A stretch of 64,000 nt of DNA, from the NCBI GenBank assembly GCA_021613375.1, contig CM038710.1, positions 30,865,136 to 30,929,135 on the forward strand, in the 5' to 3' direction. This document shows positions 46,187 to 58,637 of this stretch, one piece after another (position 1 is the stretch's first letter; each line of letters opens with the position of its first letter). The notes beneath the pieces are model-generated. The model made no database searches. It was not told the DNA's origin and was given only the letters and a program-made list of their open reading frames with translations. The translations under genes and the position numbers were made by a program. The DNA is from Megaleporinus macrocephalus. Its lineage: Eukaryota; Chordata; Actinopteri; Characiformes; Anostomidae.

Positions 46187-48832
46187 AAGTTGTGACCAGT
46201 ATCCACCTGCTACCTAGATCCCTTTCACACAATACTTTCAAGCTGTGAAAGTTAATGCTGGCTCATGCTTTCTCCAGGACAAGTAAAACTTGGCACTGTA
46301 TTATTTTTTAATGCCGCTAACATGTTATTTAATAAGACTTAATATGCATGGTGGTAAACACTAACTGCCCATTTAGTTTAGTTAGCTAACAGGTGCCTGC
46401 ATCATTCTAAATGATCAAGAAACTGACATTAACTTTCTAAGTGTTGTCCATGCAATCAGAAGATGTAGATTTGAATCCCATTTTTGGACTTCCAGTCACA
46501 GATGGCTGTGGCATCACTGGGGGACTGAATTCTAAATCTTTCGTTATGTGACTAACGCTTAGAAAATGAGGCCAAAGTTTAGACAGTCCAAGATTTTTTT
46601 TGTTTTTGTAATATCTTTTGTAAAAATGAAACTGCATAGAAAGTCAAATCTTAAATATGCAGAGAAATCTTCAGTCCTTCTGTCCATCAGAGCCTTCAGC
46701 CACGAGAGAAAAACGTAGCCCCTCCACTCTTTATACACTACTCAGCTAATGCAATAGGCTGTAACTGCTGTCAGTCTGCTGTGGAGAATAGTTTCCAATC
46801 AACTGCTTTCTAAGCATGTCTGTGGGTGGAAAGTTCAGCCGGAGCAGCCGCTGTTTCTGTCCAAACTCACATCACTGTTAAAACAGTCTAATAAAGTTTC
46901 AAATAGGTTTTACCCAGCATTCAGTTTTTACACATATATAAGTCATAAACACACCTTTCTGACAGCATAATTGCTTGCCATGACTGGAAGTGTATTTGGG
47001 AATCAGAATGGCAGGATGGCGGGGGGGTGGTTGGCTGAAAAAACGCTGGGAAATAAGAAGGCGGCGTATAACACGTCGTTTGCTGGGCGAGAAGAATGAA
47101 TGAAAAGTGAGTTAGTCAACCCCCAAAGGCAGCCGAGCTTGAAATTCACTTTGTGGGGAAACTTAATTTGTTGTAAATGGGGAAGAAACATATTTAGGCA
47201 TGGAGCATGCAACCAGGGAGACAGTGTGCATCAGAGAAAGGGAGAGAGAGAGAAAGAGAGAGAGACAGAGACAGGCTGGTAGATTGCAGATGAGACTATG
47301 CTCTGAATAGCTCAGCCAAAGGCAGAAATCAACAGTGAACTGTTAACTCTGGATTGGCCTTTCTACCTTGACGCATCATTATAGTGAAACTTTCCTCTCT
47401 TCTTCTTCACAGGTTCTCTAGACCTTCATGCTTATCAAAAGGTGAATTCAAATAAGGGCTTTATTCACAGGATTGTGTTCATACGGGCTGGCTATGACAA
47501 TAGTGCCAATTCTTGCCCGTAACTTATCAAAATCATTGGGGACACGTATGTCTTTCTATAGTATTATCTGAAAAGTCTGATGCATACCTGTATGCAAATT
47601 GCAGTAAGAATTTATCTTTTCTGTTGGTAGTCCTTCTCATTTTACACTGGTATTTTACATTCTGTTCACAGAATGGTTCAATAAAGTATCCAAGCTGACA
47701 TGCTCTTCTGTTTCTAAAATGTGGTTCTAGGCAGACGTGTGCGTGAACTGTAAACCAATGCCAGTCTCACTGTGAGGCCTAATGCTTCTTATCACCCAAT
47801 GACAAAAAGGAAGGAAATCATCTGCTCTTTATACCTGCTTATACTTCCCCTTTTTCATGGGAGCCCCCCTATTTTAACCCTTTGTCCTGCTTTGTTGCCA
47901 ATTGGTCATTCCCGATTTTATCATGATACAAATCAAATGGGTATTTCTGTGTTGGATGTGTGTAGTAGTACCTGGCAACCCAACCCAGAGGCAGAATTGA
48001 GCAGACAGAAACAACCCTGCCTGACATGCTTAAAAAACAGAGGGGAAAAACAAGAAAAGCAAGAAAGTTTAACTTATAATTAACTCATAAACTTCATACA
48101 TTTGTTGGGTACAATTTTTATTTGTTAAGCAAAATGTCTAAAAAAGTCCTCTCACAATTTTCAAAATAAACTTTTGGCTTGGAATTGTTGGCTTCTCTGA
48201 AAAACACCTCAATGCTCAAAGTTAAACATACCTATTGTAGATTTTATAACAGTAAAGACACAATCCCTTCTGAATGTGTGTTTTCTATGTTTTAATCATT
48301 GTAATTTTCTTGTATTTAAGTATGTACTTTAAGAGCAGTATTGTGGGGGTCATCTCTGATTTGCTTAATACCTTCAGGAAATAATGGGACTGTTGCTAGT
48401 AGTAAGTGTGCACAAATTTTGGGTTGTATCATCATTTGTTGTAGATATATTGAGTATTTAGAATGAGCATGCTTTCTCTTTTTTTCACTGTAAAATAAGT
48501 GATATAGTAATAACCTTTCATTTTGAGCGGTTGATGCAGGGAATTATCAGAGGATCTTGTTTAGTATAGCTGTATTACCAAAACAAATTTTGCAATGTTG
48601 AACTAAATTTGCAATTTTTTTGAGCATTGGAGCAAATTGAACTGCATCTCCTAGTTCAACCACATCAGATCTTTCAAACCTTCATTAAAAGTGAAAACAA
48701 TCACAATGCTTAGAATTCAATGCATATGTCACAAATGCTACTGCAACACAAGTTTGGCAACACGGTATAATTAATAAGTTACAAAATATAATATTCTGAA
48801 TTTTGTCAATATTGTGATTGGCAGCATATTAG
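46187..48832. other. Non-coding stretch
   Basis: Contains a GA-rich patch at 47239-47275. 46980-47220 is an island without repeats and could be regulatory. No gene recognised. Confidence 0.4.
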
Positions 48833-48960
48833 CTTAAGAGGCAATATGTAAAATACCCATGTTGACTGACTAACTTAGTCGCCACTCACTGATGCGTCAG
48901 TAGCAACAGATAAGCAATTCCTCCCACAAATCTCCTGGGAAACTGAGTGAGTTTTCACAT
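48833..48960 (+). mobile_element. Possible solo end of the TTAA element family
   Basis: TTAAGAGGCAATATGTAAAA resembles the left end of the element at 18148 (TTAAAGGAGCAATATGTAAA). No matching right end was found nearby, so this is at most a fragment. Confidence 0.35.
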
Positions 48961-51548
48961 TTAGATATTAAAATTGGTGTCCCGTGCGTACAGTTGCTGG
49001 ACTATGAAGGACCAACTGGATGGGCGATTGGCTGCCATCTCTAGGCAGATCAGTGCTGCATCTTTAGTTTGGACGCAGATTGTAGGTTAAACAATGACTT
49101 TCCCCTAAATTTGTGTATGAATGTTTTTCCCCCTAAGGGACCTAATAACGTCATAAATGGTTTATTAAAAGATCATGGACCTTCTGTATTTCACACACTC
49201 AGTAAATGTGTACAACTTTTTATCATACAGAAACTTTCATTATATAAGGTAGAATAAACAGGATGGTGTCACGGTTGTCCTTGTCAATCTATATTGGTTT
49301 ATCATCCTGTATTGGCTGTGTCATTGCAGGCTTGTCCGTTCAATGCACTACATCTCAGGATAGTGCAGGAGGGTAGTGCTGGGATGAGCTGTCTGTGCTT
49401 GACTCGTATCATTCAGTAGTGTACTGCCCTGTATCTGTCATCTGTCCATCAGCTGTCTGCATCACTCCCCCATCAGATTAATCAGACTGGGTCTGCATTA
49501 ACAGGGGTAATGTATGCACTGTAGAAGACAAAGAGGAATGACATTTAATTAAATAAGACCTGTCTCCAGCGCTGTCTAATAGAACTTTAATTAAAAAATA
49601 AAAAAAATTGTTATTCATTAAGCAATACTGTAATACTTGCAGCTTTTTTTTGCCATGCCCTCTACTGTACTGGACCCAAATATAGCCGACCAGCCAAGAT
49701 ACATTTGGTGTCAGTTTGAAGTTTGCTTCTTTAGTTTTGGACTAAATTAATGGAAGTTTCTCTTAATCACAAATGGGCAAAAATATGGACAGAAATTTAG
49801 TCTTCAGTAAGGACAATACTACTTTTTTAGATATGAATATTTATGTATTTTTAATCCTGGATAGCAATATGTCATATACTGTCTAAGACCATATAAACAC
49901 ATCTCTGAGAGGCTACGTAACAACTGGACGAGGTCTGAGGCAAGTGTGTGATGATTTAGGCATACCCTTGACAAAATGTTAATTAATGTGTATAAGCCAA
50001 GCTGCATTGCCCTCAAAGCTCCAGTGCACCCAAAAAGAAGCAAACTTTGAATGCCTAACATGTCATGTCTAAACAACTGTGTTTAGGGTAAGACAAAATA
50101 GCATGAAAACAGACTGCAGGCAGATTTAGTAAAAAAGACACTAACTACTGACTGTCTGCTGACACTTTATGCTGGTGGGTGTGGCCCTCCATGAACAACA
50201 CTAGTACACCTCTATGCAATTGACCATAGCTGCAATTAAAATATGACCAGTGCAAAATGACCACGTTTGGCTCATGAGCTTTCTGTTAGTCGTCAAGAAA
50301 GCATGTGATTATTTTGTCATGATATGTTTTACAATAATTAGTACTTTGACTGAACTCGTGTTTCACTAACAGCAGTTATTCGAGTTGACTAAAAACAGTT
50401 AATTAATTAAAATTAGCGTTTACTACTACTCACTAAATTAGTTTATTTAAATTATTTTAATTTGTTGAATAAGCGCTAAAGCATCACTCCACCTGTTTAG
50501 TAAATCAACTCTTTTAAACCCAGATATAGGGTTTGCAAGAGTGCAAAACATTAGTGAATCTGCTCATGTTGCTTTAAAATTGGCTGTTGTGCTAACCGCA
50601 GCTTATTGGTAGTCTGATGTACACTGTAGATGTGGAGTGCAGTAAGTCAAGTATGGTGTGTTTACACCAGTGAGGGTTAGTGTGCATTTTATGTGTATGT
50701 GTATGTGTTTGTGTATGTGTGTGTCAGGGCAGTGGAGGTTAGCAGGAGAGGAGTGAGGCTGCTGAAGCAGAGCATCCTTGGATCTAGTTCCTCCCACCTT
50801 GGACACACTCCACGTGTTCTGCCCTTAACTCCTGCCCCTGCGTCTGCCCCAGCCCGCCTCCCTGCTCACCCAGCCGACACACACCACTACTGCAGACCAC
50901 TGATAACACCCACCTACACACACACACACACACACACACACTGCTAACTGTCAACACTGATGCACATACGGACTCCTCACCTGCCCACACACACTTACGA
51001 ACACCTCCTCGTGCCCAACCAACCTTTTATCCTTCCAAAACACTCATCCACTCCTGCCTGTTTCCAGACCTTTCCTGCTGTGTTCTCTGTATACCTGTGC
51101 CTGTAACCAAGTGGATACGAGGATATTTTATTTTATTTATTTATTTATTTATGTATTTTACTTTACTTTGTGCTATTCCTTTCCCTACTTAACTCCACAC
51201 ATATGCCTGTGGTGTACTACAAGGAGCTGTTCTAGGATCCCTTTTATTTTATTGAATGTGAAAATTTACTTGTTTAACATAAAGACAAGTATTTGTTTTG
51301 TAAGAGCACAGAACTTTAAAACTAGGCCAATCGTCTCAAGTAAACATGAAAGCGGGGTAAATAATGTTTTTAGTAAAACTAGTGTAAATTATATATTAGT
51401 GGTGAATAACATGGCTCTTCATCAGAAGAAAAAGTACAAGTTAAAAAATCTCTACTAAAATAAGCTAAACCTTTTATCTGTGTTGATTTTTATGTGTAAA
51501 TGCTAAAATGCATGCAGTCAAATGTGGGCACACTGGTTAATTATTATA
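48961..51548. other. Non-coding stretch with (CA)n
   Basis: AT-rich, with (CA)n at 50915-50941 and a TTTA-type patch at 51125-51150. No gene recognised. Confidence 0.4.
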
Positions 51549-52062
51549 ATTAATTCCATTACCATATATAAGATGACTCTATTGTCTGTTGAACTCATGC
51601 TCAGTTCCACCTCCAATTTACTTAGCACTCTAAAACATGTGAGTTCAGCATCAGTCTTCATCTCTTGATTTGCCCAGAGCGTCTCCAGCAGTGTTGTGTT
51701 AATGTCAGAGTAATGTCATGTTTTACTACCATTTTTGTCACCTGTTTTATTTAGTTGTTTCTTTAATGTTTTCTTGCTGAGAGCAAGTGTGCTGCTTCTT
51801 CATCCGCTTACGTGGGGATTAACGCTACATTGACTCACTATCGCTTCTTCAAGTGGTATTACAAGACAGGACAGGCTGGGGCTAGCTGGTTAACATATTA
51901 ACTGCAGTAGATATCTTCATAACTCCGCAACACCATACATAGATGCCTTAGACATACAGTGAATGCAGTTACTTTCCCACATTCTTTTGATCATTTTAGT
52001 GAATGTTTAAAACTTAAAATCCTGCTTACTGAGTATGTCATCTTACATATTGCTCCTTTAAG
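51549..52062 (-). mobile_element. TTAA-flanked DNA element (copy 2, reverse)
   Basis: The right edge reads CTTACATATTGCTCCTTTAA, the same end as copy 1. Read in reverse it aligns with copy 1 along its length: GATCATTTTAG...AAAACTTAAAATCC, then CGTAAGCGGATGAAGAAGCA (copy 1: CATAAGTGGATGAAGAAGAA), CTGCTGGAGACGCTCTGGGC, GATGAAGACTGATGCTGAAC, and AGTGCTAAGTAAAT. The short ORF seen in copy 1 is interrupted here. The left edge at about 51549 (TTAATTCCATTACCATATAT) is decayed. Confidence 0.65.
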
Positions 52063-53104
52063 TAACATAAGCAGACATCAGTTGTGAATACTCTTCTGCA
52101 CATTTTAATTGTGTATTTGCTTTATTTGCTGTTTAATGTTTATTTGCTAAATTTAACAAAAAAAGATGGTATGTATTTACTTACATGACAATAACAAATA
52201 GATACAGATAAATTCATTCATACACTCCACCCACCCGTCACCCCACTGAAACTCTAGCAAGTATCTGCACACAAACATACACACAGCAAAAGCGAGAGAT
52301 GGATGCCGGCATGCTTTCTATCTGAAAGCACAATGTCTTTGGTCTGCAGTATTGCCCGCACCTGTATATTGTGATGTAGTGGCTCTGTTCAGCCAGTCGA
52401 TTGCCTTTAACGGCAGTGCAGGCCGGCTGGCAGAATTGAAAGGGATGGCGGCCTGCTTTTCATTAGGGCCAGAAACAGGCTGGAGAGGCCTGAGGGGGGA
52501 GGCCTGGCCAGGCAGGCCAGACAAGACCCCCACGCTGGAGGGCTGAGGGTGGAGGGGGCTGGGGGGTCTGGAGGGTTATTCGCATTGATTCAGAGAGAGG
52601 GGGCACCTGGTCTTGTGAGCAGGTGGGCTTTCATATCGCACTTTTCCTAGCAGCGCTTTCACACTAGTGCACCAGCTATTTATCTGTGTCATCACTCCTT
52701 TTCTTTAGAAGAGAGGGGTCTTTTTTTCACTGGAGGCGGTCATTAATCTAGTATTTTTTTTTTTCCTCCAGTATGGATCCGTGTATTCTAGAATGCAGGA
52801 GGCGATTCCCATGATGCAGCTGCAAATGAAAGGAAAAGGAAACTCATCATCTTCCAGAATTGTGCGGTTGAGTCATAGTTGGCGAGTCTGGCTTTATTCA
52901 TGATCGCCAGTGTGCCTCTCTCTCTGGAGGTGGAGTGCTGGAGGATAGGTCCTTGGTATTCATATCATATCTTTTAAGTAGTCTAAGGGACGTGAACTGA
53001 TAATGTAGGTAAAGAACACTGACCCTGAATATGGTCAGAGTAGTGAACTGCATGTTGCATGCTTTTAATGTCAAATGAGCCAAAGGAAAAAAATGACTTG
53101 GAAG
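52063..53104. other. Non-coding stretch with an exon-like segment
   Basis: 52350-52570 is a GC-richer island. A T-rich tract ends in CCTCCAG at 52771 and is followed by 43 open codons to a TGA at 52901 (YGSVYSRMQEAIPMMQLQMK at the start). No homology recognised; see findings. Confidence 0.35.
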
Positions 53105-53690
53105 AAAAAGTCTGGTTACATTGACTTACATTAAAAGTAAAGTAGTTCTCCTGTAAAGTTGCTATTTTTGCAAGGTTTTGTCTTAAGACCCTGTAACACA
53201 GTGAGTCTGCAAGTATGTGGGGCTGTCAAGAAGCCCTTACTGAGAGAAGAAAATATATGAACATGTGCAATCCAACAAAGAAAATAAGTTCCCAGAACAC
53301 TGGATTGACCACCCCCATGTCCAGACCTCAATACCGTTGAATGTGTTTGAGATTGCTTGGATCAGCAGAAGCAGAATGAACTGAATGTATGAAAAAAAAA
53401 AAAGTATCCCTGCAGATGGCTTTGAGAAACTGAAAGAAGGTCATCTGAAAAGAAAGGAAGCTGTTATAAAAGGAAAGAGAATATGTGAAAGAATATATAT
53501 ATATATACAAAATTAAAATAACATTTAATTGTTCAGTATAATTTTCTGTGAAATATATGCATTTCCACATGAGCTTATTGGCTGGTAATGAAATGAATGA
53601 ACCCAGTAATCACAGTAGTCTGTGTCTGGTATGTAGGGTTTGATAGATTGAAGGCTATAATAGACAGTATGAATGAATGATTAAAAAAAA
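53105..53690 (+). pseudogene. Tc1-like transposase C-terminal relic (fourth family)
   Basis: Reads PDLNTVECV followed by a stop where Trp is expected, then DCLDQQKQ: the C-terminal catalytic-Glu region of a Tc1-type transposase, Glu codon at 53339. Flanking phrases (GGCTGTCAAGAAGCCCTTAC, TTTGAGAAACTGAAAGAAGG, ATTTCCACATGAGCTTATTG) fit the same family. The DNA-binding half and both Asp residues are absent. A short (TA)n run lies near 53493-53506. Confidence 0.75.
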
Positions 53691-55639
53691 AAAAACAAAA
53701 CATAAGACAAGGACAAGGATGAAATTGTCGTGTAGACCACTAGTGCAAGCTGGTCTGTCCTTCATACGTCTGAGAGCAGGTGTGCCAGTCATAACATGTC
53801 ATAACATAACACCTCATGACAGGTGTCACTGTAATGACCGTTTCATTGGCGTTAGGTGTGAAAGTGTTTGGTGAGATACTTGCAGGTACATGGCTAATCC
53901 ACCATGCAGGAGAGTTCATTCTCCGCATTCATCTGCTAGTATTTACATCCTTTGACAAAGTGCCAAGCTGCAGTCAGCTTCACCCCGGTTCCTCCTCGAC
54001 AATAGTACAAGCACGCATGCAGGGGCTCTCTTCTGAGCATCATAATAAAAGATAAGTGCATTAAGCCTGTCCCCATATAACTGGATTAGGTTCAAATAAA
54101 TTACGCGTGTCAGGATCACGGACAGCCTGCCTTTTTGAAACTCAGTCCTGTCGGCCATAATAAAGTTTACGCCGGTCCGGAGAGCTGACTTTAAATAATA
54201 GGGATTAGCCAATGACTGATGGCGACATCCCATTGCCCGGCCCTATCCCACCGGTTCCCATGGCAACTCCGCCGAGACCCGGAGGTTTAAGCTTTTCTGT
54301 CACTTATTATTGAGATTATGAATCGGCAACATTAAACTTTTTGTTCCCATAAAGACCTCTTTAAAAATCACTCCTTGCGTGTTTTTTTTTTTTTTCATTC
54401 TTCTCGTTTCCTCCACGGAGCGATCAGGGAGAGGGAGAGAAATAACACGCTCGGGCCCGTGCACAAAAGTGCTCTGTCATAGGGAAGAATACGATGGCTA
54501 TTCAGCCACTTCCCTCTCAGATGTTCACTGTCTTCTCTTCCCCATTGATTTGCGGGAGGTGAGGAGGCTCTCTGTGTCGGTAAGTATGTGTGCGCGCGCG
54601 CGGGTGTGTGTGGGTGTGTTTGTACAGGGCTTTGGAGAGTATTGGAGAGGCCACTTGAAAAGGCAATAACCTTTGCTAAGGGCGCGGGTGTCACATCTAG
54701 CCTCCCATAGCTGCTCCATTGTGAGGCCGTCAACCTGCCACCTTGTGATTTGAAACCTTCCCCTTGCCGACACAAAGGACACCCCTCCTGCTATCCATCC
54801 ACCTTGCCTCTCTTTTCAACCACCATCTCTCGCTTTTCACCAGCCTCCCCTTCCTTTTGAGCCGCAGGATCAATAGCCCGTTTTGTCTCTTTCAGCGCTC
54901 GGCGCTAGAGCTGTTTTTAAATGAGATTCAATGCAACTATAAATGTCTCTCCTCTACATCTCCCATTCGCGCACATACGCATAGAAAACTAAGAAGGGAA
55001 AAAAAAAGTCACTCATTTTCAACGACAAACTACTAGCATTATCTTATTCCGCACTCCAATCTGACAGTGAATTCTGAAGTGTCAGTTCAATTTGAGATGA
55101 ATTCTGAAACTCCGTTTCGGAGCGAGCTGCACTGGAAGCCCGTCTGAGTTGCGTTCTGAAGCATGCCTTTGAAAAGCGGTGCGTGTTGCTCCATACAAAC
55201 TGGCAGCTGTTCGTAGAAAAGATGCATAATGCGCGCTAAGCTGCTAGGCTTTCTCTCAGGAGTCAGAACATTAATGCACACAGACACTTAGGAGCAGTGC
55301 ATGTCTTTCTCAGGCATTTGGGCTAATTTGGGCAGGTATTTATTCATTTATTTCTTTCTTTTTGAGTCCTCAAGATGGATCCTCAAGATAGCTACAAACG
55401 CATCCGTTTCTTTCACCACTAATAAATAATAAAAAGAAATGCTAATAATGAATTTATTAATAATAATAACAATATTTGTTTAGGGTCGTGTTTCAAAAGT
55501 ATAACGGCAAACAGCATTCTGGTACCGACAATATACAGACCTGTATGAAAGCCATTTTCAGCATATAGCGCTTGAAGCCTTTGTTAAGACTTTATATATG
55601 TGTACATATAGCAAATTTCTTTTTTGTTGTAAATTATTA
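53691..55639. other. Non-coding stretch with candidate regulatory island
   Basis: 54050-54370 shows balanced composition and several AT-rich homeodomain-like words in otherwise complex sequence. 54587-54625 is an alternating purine-pyrimidine run (GTGTGCGCGCGCGC). No gene recognised. Confidence 0.35.
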
Positions 55640-55748
55640 TTAGAGTGTTTATTGTTCTATATAACCGACTGCTACTGTAATAACTGCAATTTCCCCCTGG
55701 GATCAATAAAGTATTTCTGATTCTGATTCCGATTCTGATACAGATTCT
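55640..55748 (+). mobile_element. 3' tail of a truncated retroposon
   Basis: CAATTTCCCCCTGGGATCAA, then TAAAGTATTTCTGATTCTGA, followed by a decaying (GATTCT)n tail. This is the usual 3' end of some fish LINEs and related SINEs, with a simple-repeat tail instead of poly(A). The body upstream is not recognisable. Confidence 0.6.
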
Positions 55749-55759
55749 GTTCTTGTTGG

Positions 55760-56030
55760 AAGACTTGGAGGCTTTTCAGTCTTAAACGTTGGTTGTATTT
55801 TCTGCTTCTCAGGATCCAAGTAATCCCAACACATTCTGAGAGGTTTAGGTCTGGACTCAGCAACTTGTTTACTTGTTTACATCTTTATGCCTTTTTCCAT
55901 TTCTAAGTAGGGCTTCCTGACAACTACACATCTGTTAGTCAAAGAAGAACTGTTTATCTCATGGGGAGGGTTTTGGTGATCTATTAGGTGTTCCGTGCTT
56001 GTTAGGAGTCCTATTTTGTTTTACTGTATT
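55760..56030 (-). mobile_element. Tc1-like relic related to 11340-11700
   Basis: Shares ordered phrases with 11340-11700: TTTTCTGCTTCTCAGGATCC, CCAAGTAATCCCAACACATT, GACAACTACACATCTG, and GTTTTGGTGATCTATTAGGT (there TTTTGGTGGTCTACCAAGT). Heavily decayed, no usable frame. Confidence 0.4.
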
Positions 56031-57847
56031 TATATTGTCATTATTGAATAAGGAGAGTTCAGTACATGGAAACCCCTTACCGTGAAACTCAATCACTGTT
56101 GTCTTCTCCTTCAAATACAAAACAGGCAGTAAAACAGGCCGATTCTAAAACTGCTGTGTAATATTTATGCCCCCCAAAATTGACTTACAGCAACAGAGCA
56201 AGAGCAAAAAAAAGGTGACTATGTGGAGACATCAGCCCTTCCAAGCTGAGAACTTCAGATGTCTGCATTTTTTTGATGTCCAAGGAACTGAACTGTCTAT
56301 GGACATGGTTGGTGTTCATCTTTAAATGAAGCTCAAGTTGGGTTCCTATTCGTCTGCTTCTTAATTAAATGTTCCATTCCACCTTAGATGTTATAGCTTG
56401 TGCAGGTGCCAGAACGCTACTGCACCAATTATAGTGTAACAAAAAGTTCATAGCACGCTGGTGAATAAGAAGCCAACTTCAGCTCCCACATCTTTAACAA
56501 GATCTTGAGCAACTTTCATTTAGAGCTGTTTAATCTGCACGTTTCACTTCTGGAGAGTTTCTCAAACCTTGGAGAACGTGGAGCAGGGTTAGTTCAATGT
56601 TTGATACTGTAGAGACTGAAGATAGGAGCAGATGCAATTAGCATCACAACTCCAACAACAACCTGTAGCTGCCTGCAAGCTCCAACTAGCATAGCTAACT
56701 TAGTAGTATAATGACCTAATGAACTTATTACGCAGAGGTTAATCGAAGTATTGGAAACTCTTGTTTTTCTTCACTCGTTTTCTTTTATTATGCAAATCGA
56801 TCTAATCTTATCTTATATCTAATCTCTTCTGAAATATCTCCTGGAAAAATGAATAACTTAATGGCCAATTTTTCTCGACTTAGAGAAGAGTTAGAGAATA
56901 AGTTTCTAAAGCAGACCTTTTTTTTCTATAAGACCTTGTGATCTTTTTTTTTTCTTTTTCTCATAAGACATTGCTGTAGTGGTCTTTCAGTAGCTGAGAG
57001 AATGGAGGTCTGTTCCACTGCGCTCGCTGATTAAATCTCCCTCTGCACGTGGAATCAAAGTGCCGCCATCGCAGTGCTTAATATTCTAATGAAGGGTGTA
57101 AGCACCTGGCAAACGTAACTCGATAGTTAGATGGATAACAAAAGGGCCATTAGAGAAGTGACAAAGCAGGCAGGCAGGCAGCGGAGGAGGGAGAGGGATT
57201 AGGCCGTCTCGGCCACAAATCAAGATTAGAAGGCCCACAGTTATAATTAAAAAGCCTATTCTCTACCTAACAGGCGTTTTGATCGGGGAGAGGGAGAGAG
57301 GAAAGTTTGATGTTCGGCAGGCTGACAGAATCTCTTCTTGCTTTTCTCTCTGTGTCTGTCTCTCCGTCTGTCTCTGTCTCTCTTTCTCTCTCTCTCTGTG
57401 GATTGATCTTAATCAGTGTTATCTGGAACGGCTGATAGCACTTCCCTGCCCTTCTCCCGCCCCAAAGTCAAAATGTTGTGTAATTCAATTTACTAGAAAA
57501 ACAGCCTGGCACACGCACACACACACACACTCACACACACACAGGCACGTACGCACACACACACACACACTCACACACATACACACACACACACACACAG
57601 GAGGGGAAAAAAGAAAATTGAAAGAAAGATTAAGGTTTTTTTCCAAGTCCTTTTTGGTCAGTGGACAACCTGAGGCAGTCTCATCTCTTTCACTGCCTCA
57701 TGGGTGTACCGTATATGTGTGTGTGTGTGTCCATTTTGTGTGCGTGTGTGTGTGTCAATATAGATTTCTGGATGAAAACTCTTATTAATGTAACCTCTAA
57801 AGTCTCAAGAAAACAGAAATAGATTAACAACAAACACTGTGCTGTCG
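56031..57847. other. Non-coding stretch with CA/CT/TG microsatellites and an island
   Basis: 57020-57290 has balanced composition with TAATTA-type words and no transposon phrases, and is a candidate regulatory element. It is followed by a CT-rich tract (57341-57400), an imperfect (CA)n block (57512-57600) and (TG)n (57716-57755). The 169-codon frame across them is repeat-driven. Confidence 0.4.
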
Positions 57848-58637
57848 TTAAAGGGCCTGCATTATTGAAAAAAACCTTTTCTCTCTTTTTTAAAATAAAA
57901 GAGTCATGTTTCATGTAGTATGTAAAAAAGGTCAAAACATATCACCCACCGGTCCGTACCATAATTAAGATAACATTATGTAACGTTTTACCTTAAAGTA
58001 GCAGCTTCACAGTCATTTTGATTGTAGGTTGATTGATATTAGGAAGAAAGGTGTCAATGGCATTTCCACCCAAGTCTTTAATGCAGTAGGGCTTTTTTTA
58101 ATTTTTATTTTTTACTTTATTAATCCTCACATATACACACACACTACTGGAACATACACACTAGGGGGCAATGAGCGGTGGGTAGCCCTACCACAGCACC
58201 CGGGGAGCATTCAGGGGTTAGGTGCCTTGCTCAAGAGCGTTCAAGTCATGTTCTATTGGACCATGCCCTGTCGGACCGGCAACCTTCCAGTCACAAGGCT
58301 GGTTCCCTTAGTTATAAGAAGAAATATTGGCAGCATGGACACCTTATAAGTAAAAAAAAATTTTCTCTTCTGATGTTGTCTTTGTTGATATTGTGCTGAA
58401 CTCCAACTTCGCGGCCAAAATCAAATGCTCCACTTCAGGCCCTGACATATCAACCTATAAGCATTGTTTCTTTCTGGACTGCCTGAGAGGTTGTTTACTG
58501 AGCTCAGTAACACAGTAACAAACACGCTGTTTAATAAGGGATAAAAAACCCACACAAACGTCATAAGTCAAATTTAAAGAATTATAAAAAAATAACAGAA
58601 GACAAGAAAAATGTAGTATTTGTGCCCTTAAAGCAGA
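57848..58637. mobile_element. TTAA-type MITE carrying a reverse SINE
   Basis: The left end TTAAAGGGCCTGCATTATTG and the right end (reverse complement TTTAAGGGCACAAATACTAC) are imperfect inverted repeats in a 'TTAAAGGGC' style common in fish. The SINE at 58105-58328 accounts for part of the length. No transposase coding sequence is visible. Confidence 0.5.
58105..58328 (-). mobile_element. SINE-like retroposon, reverse strand
   Basis: The + strand reads GCGGTGGGTAGCCCTACCAC and GGGGTTAGGTGCCTTGCTCA, the reverse complement of the core seen at 16801-17090. It also has CCGGCAACCTTCCAGTCACAAG, a decayed B-box region. The tail (TTTATTAATCCTCA, i.e. GGATTAATAAA in sense) points to the 3' end at about 58105. 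Confidence 0.65.

Noticed and set aside
47401..47445. 29-bp micro-exon between TTCTTCACAG and GTGAAT
   Set aside because: Splice-like signals this short occur often by chance; no reading-frame or homology support.
57279..57788. 169-codon ORF with His/Thr repeats
   Set aside because: Driven by CT, CA and TG microsatellites.
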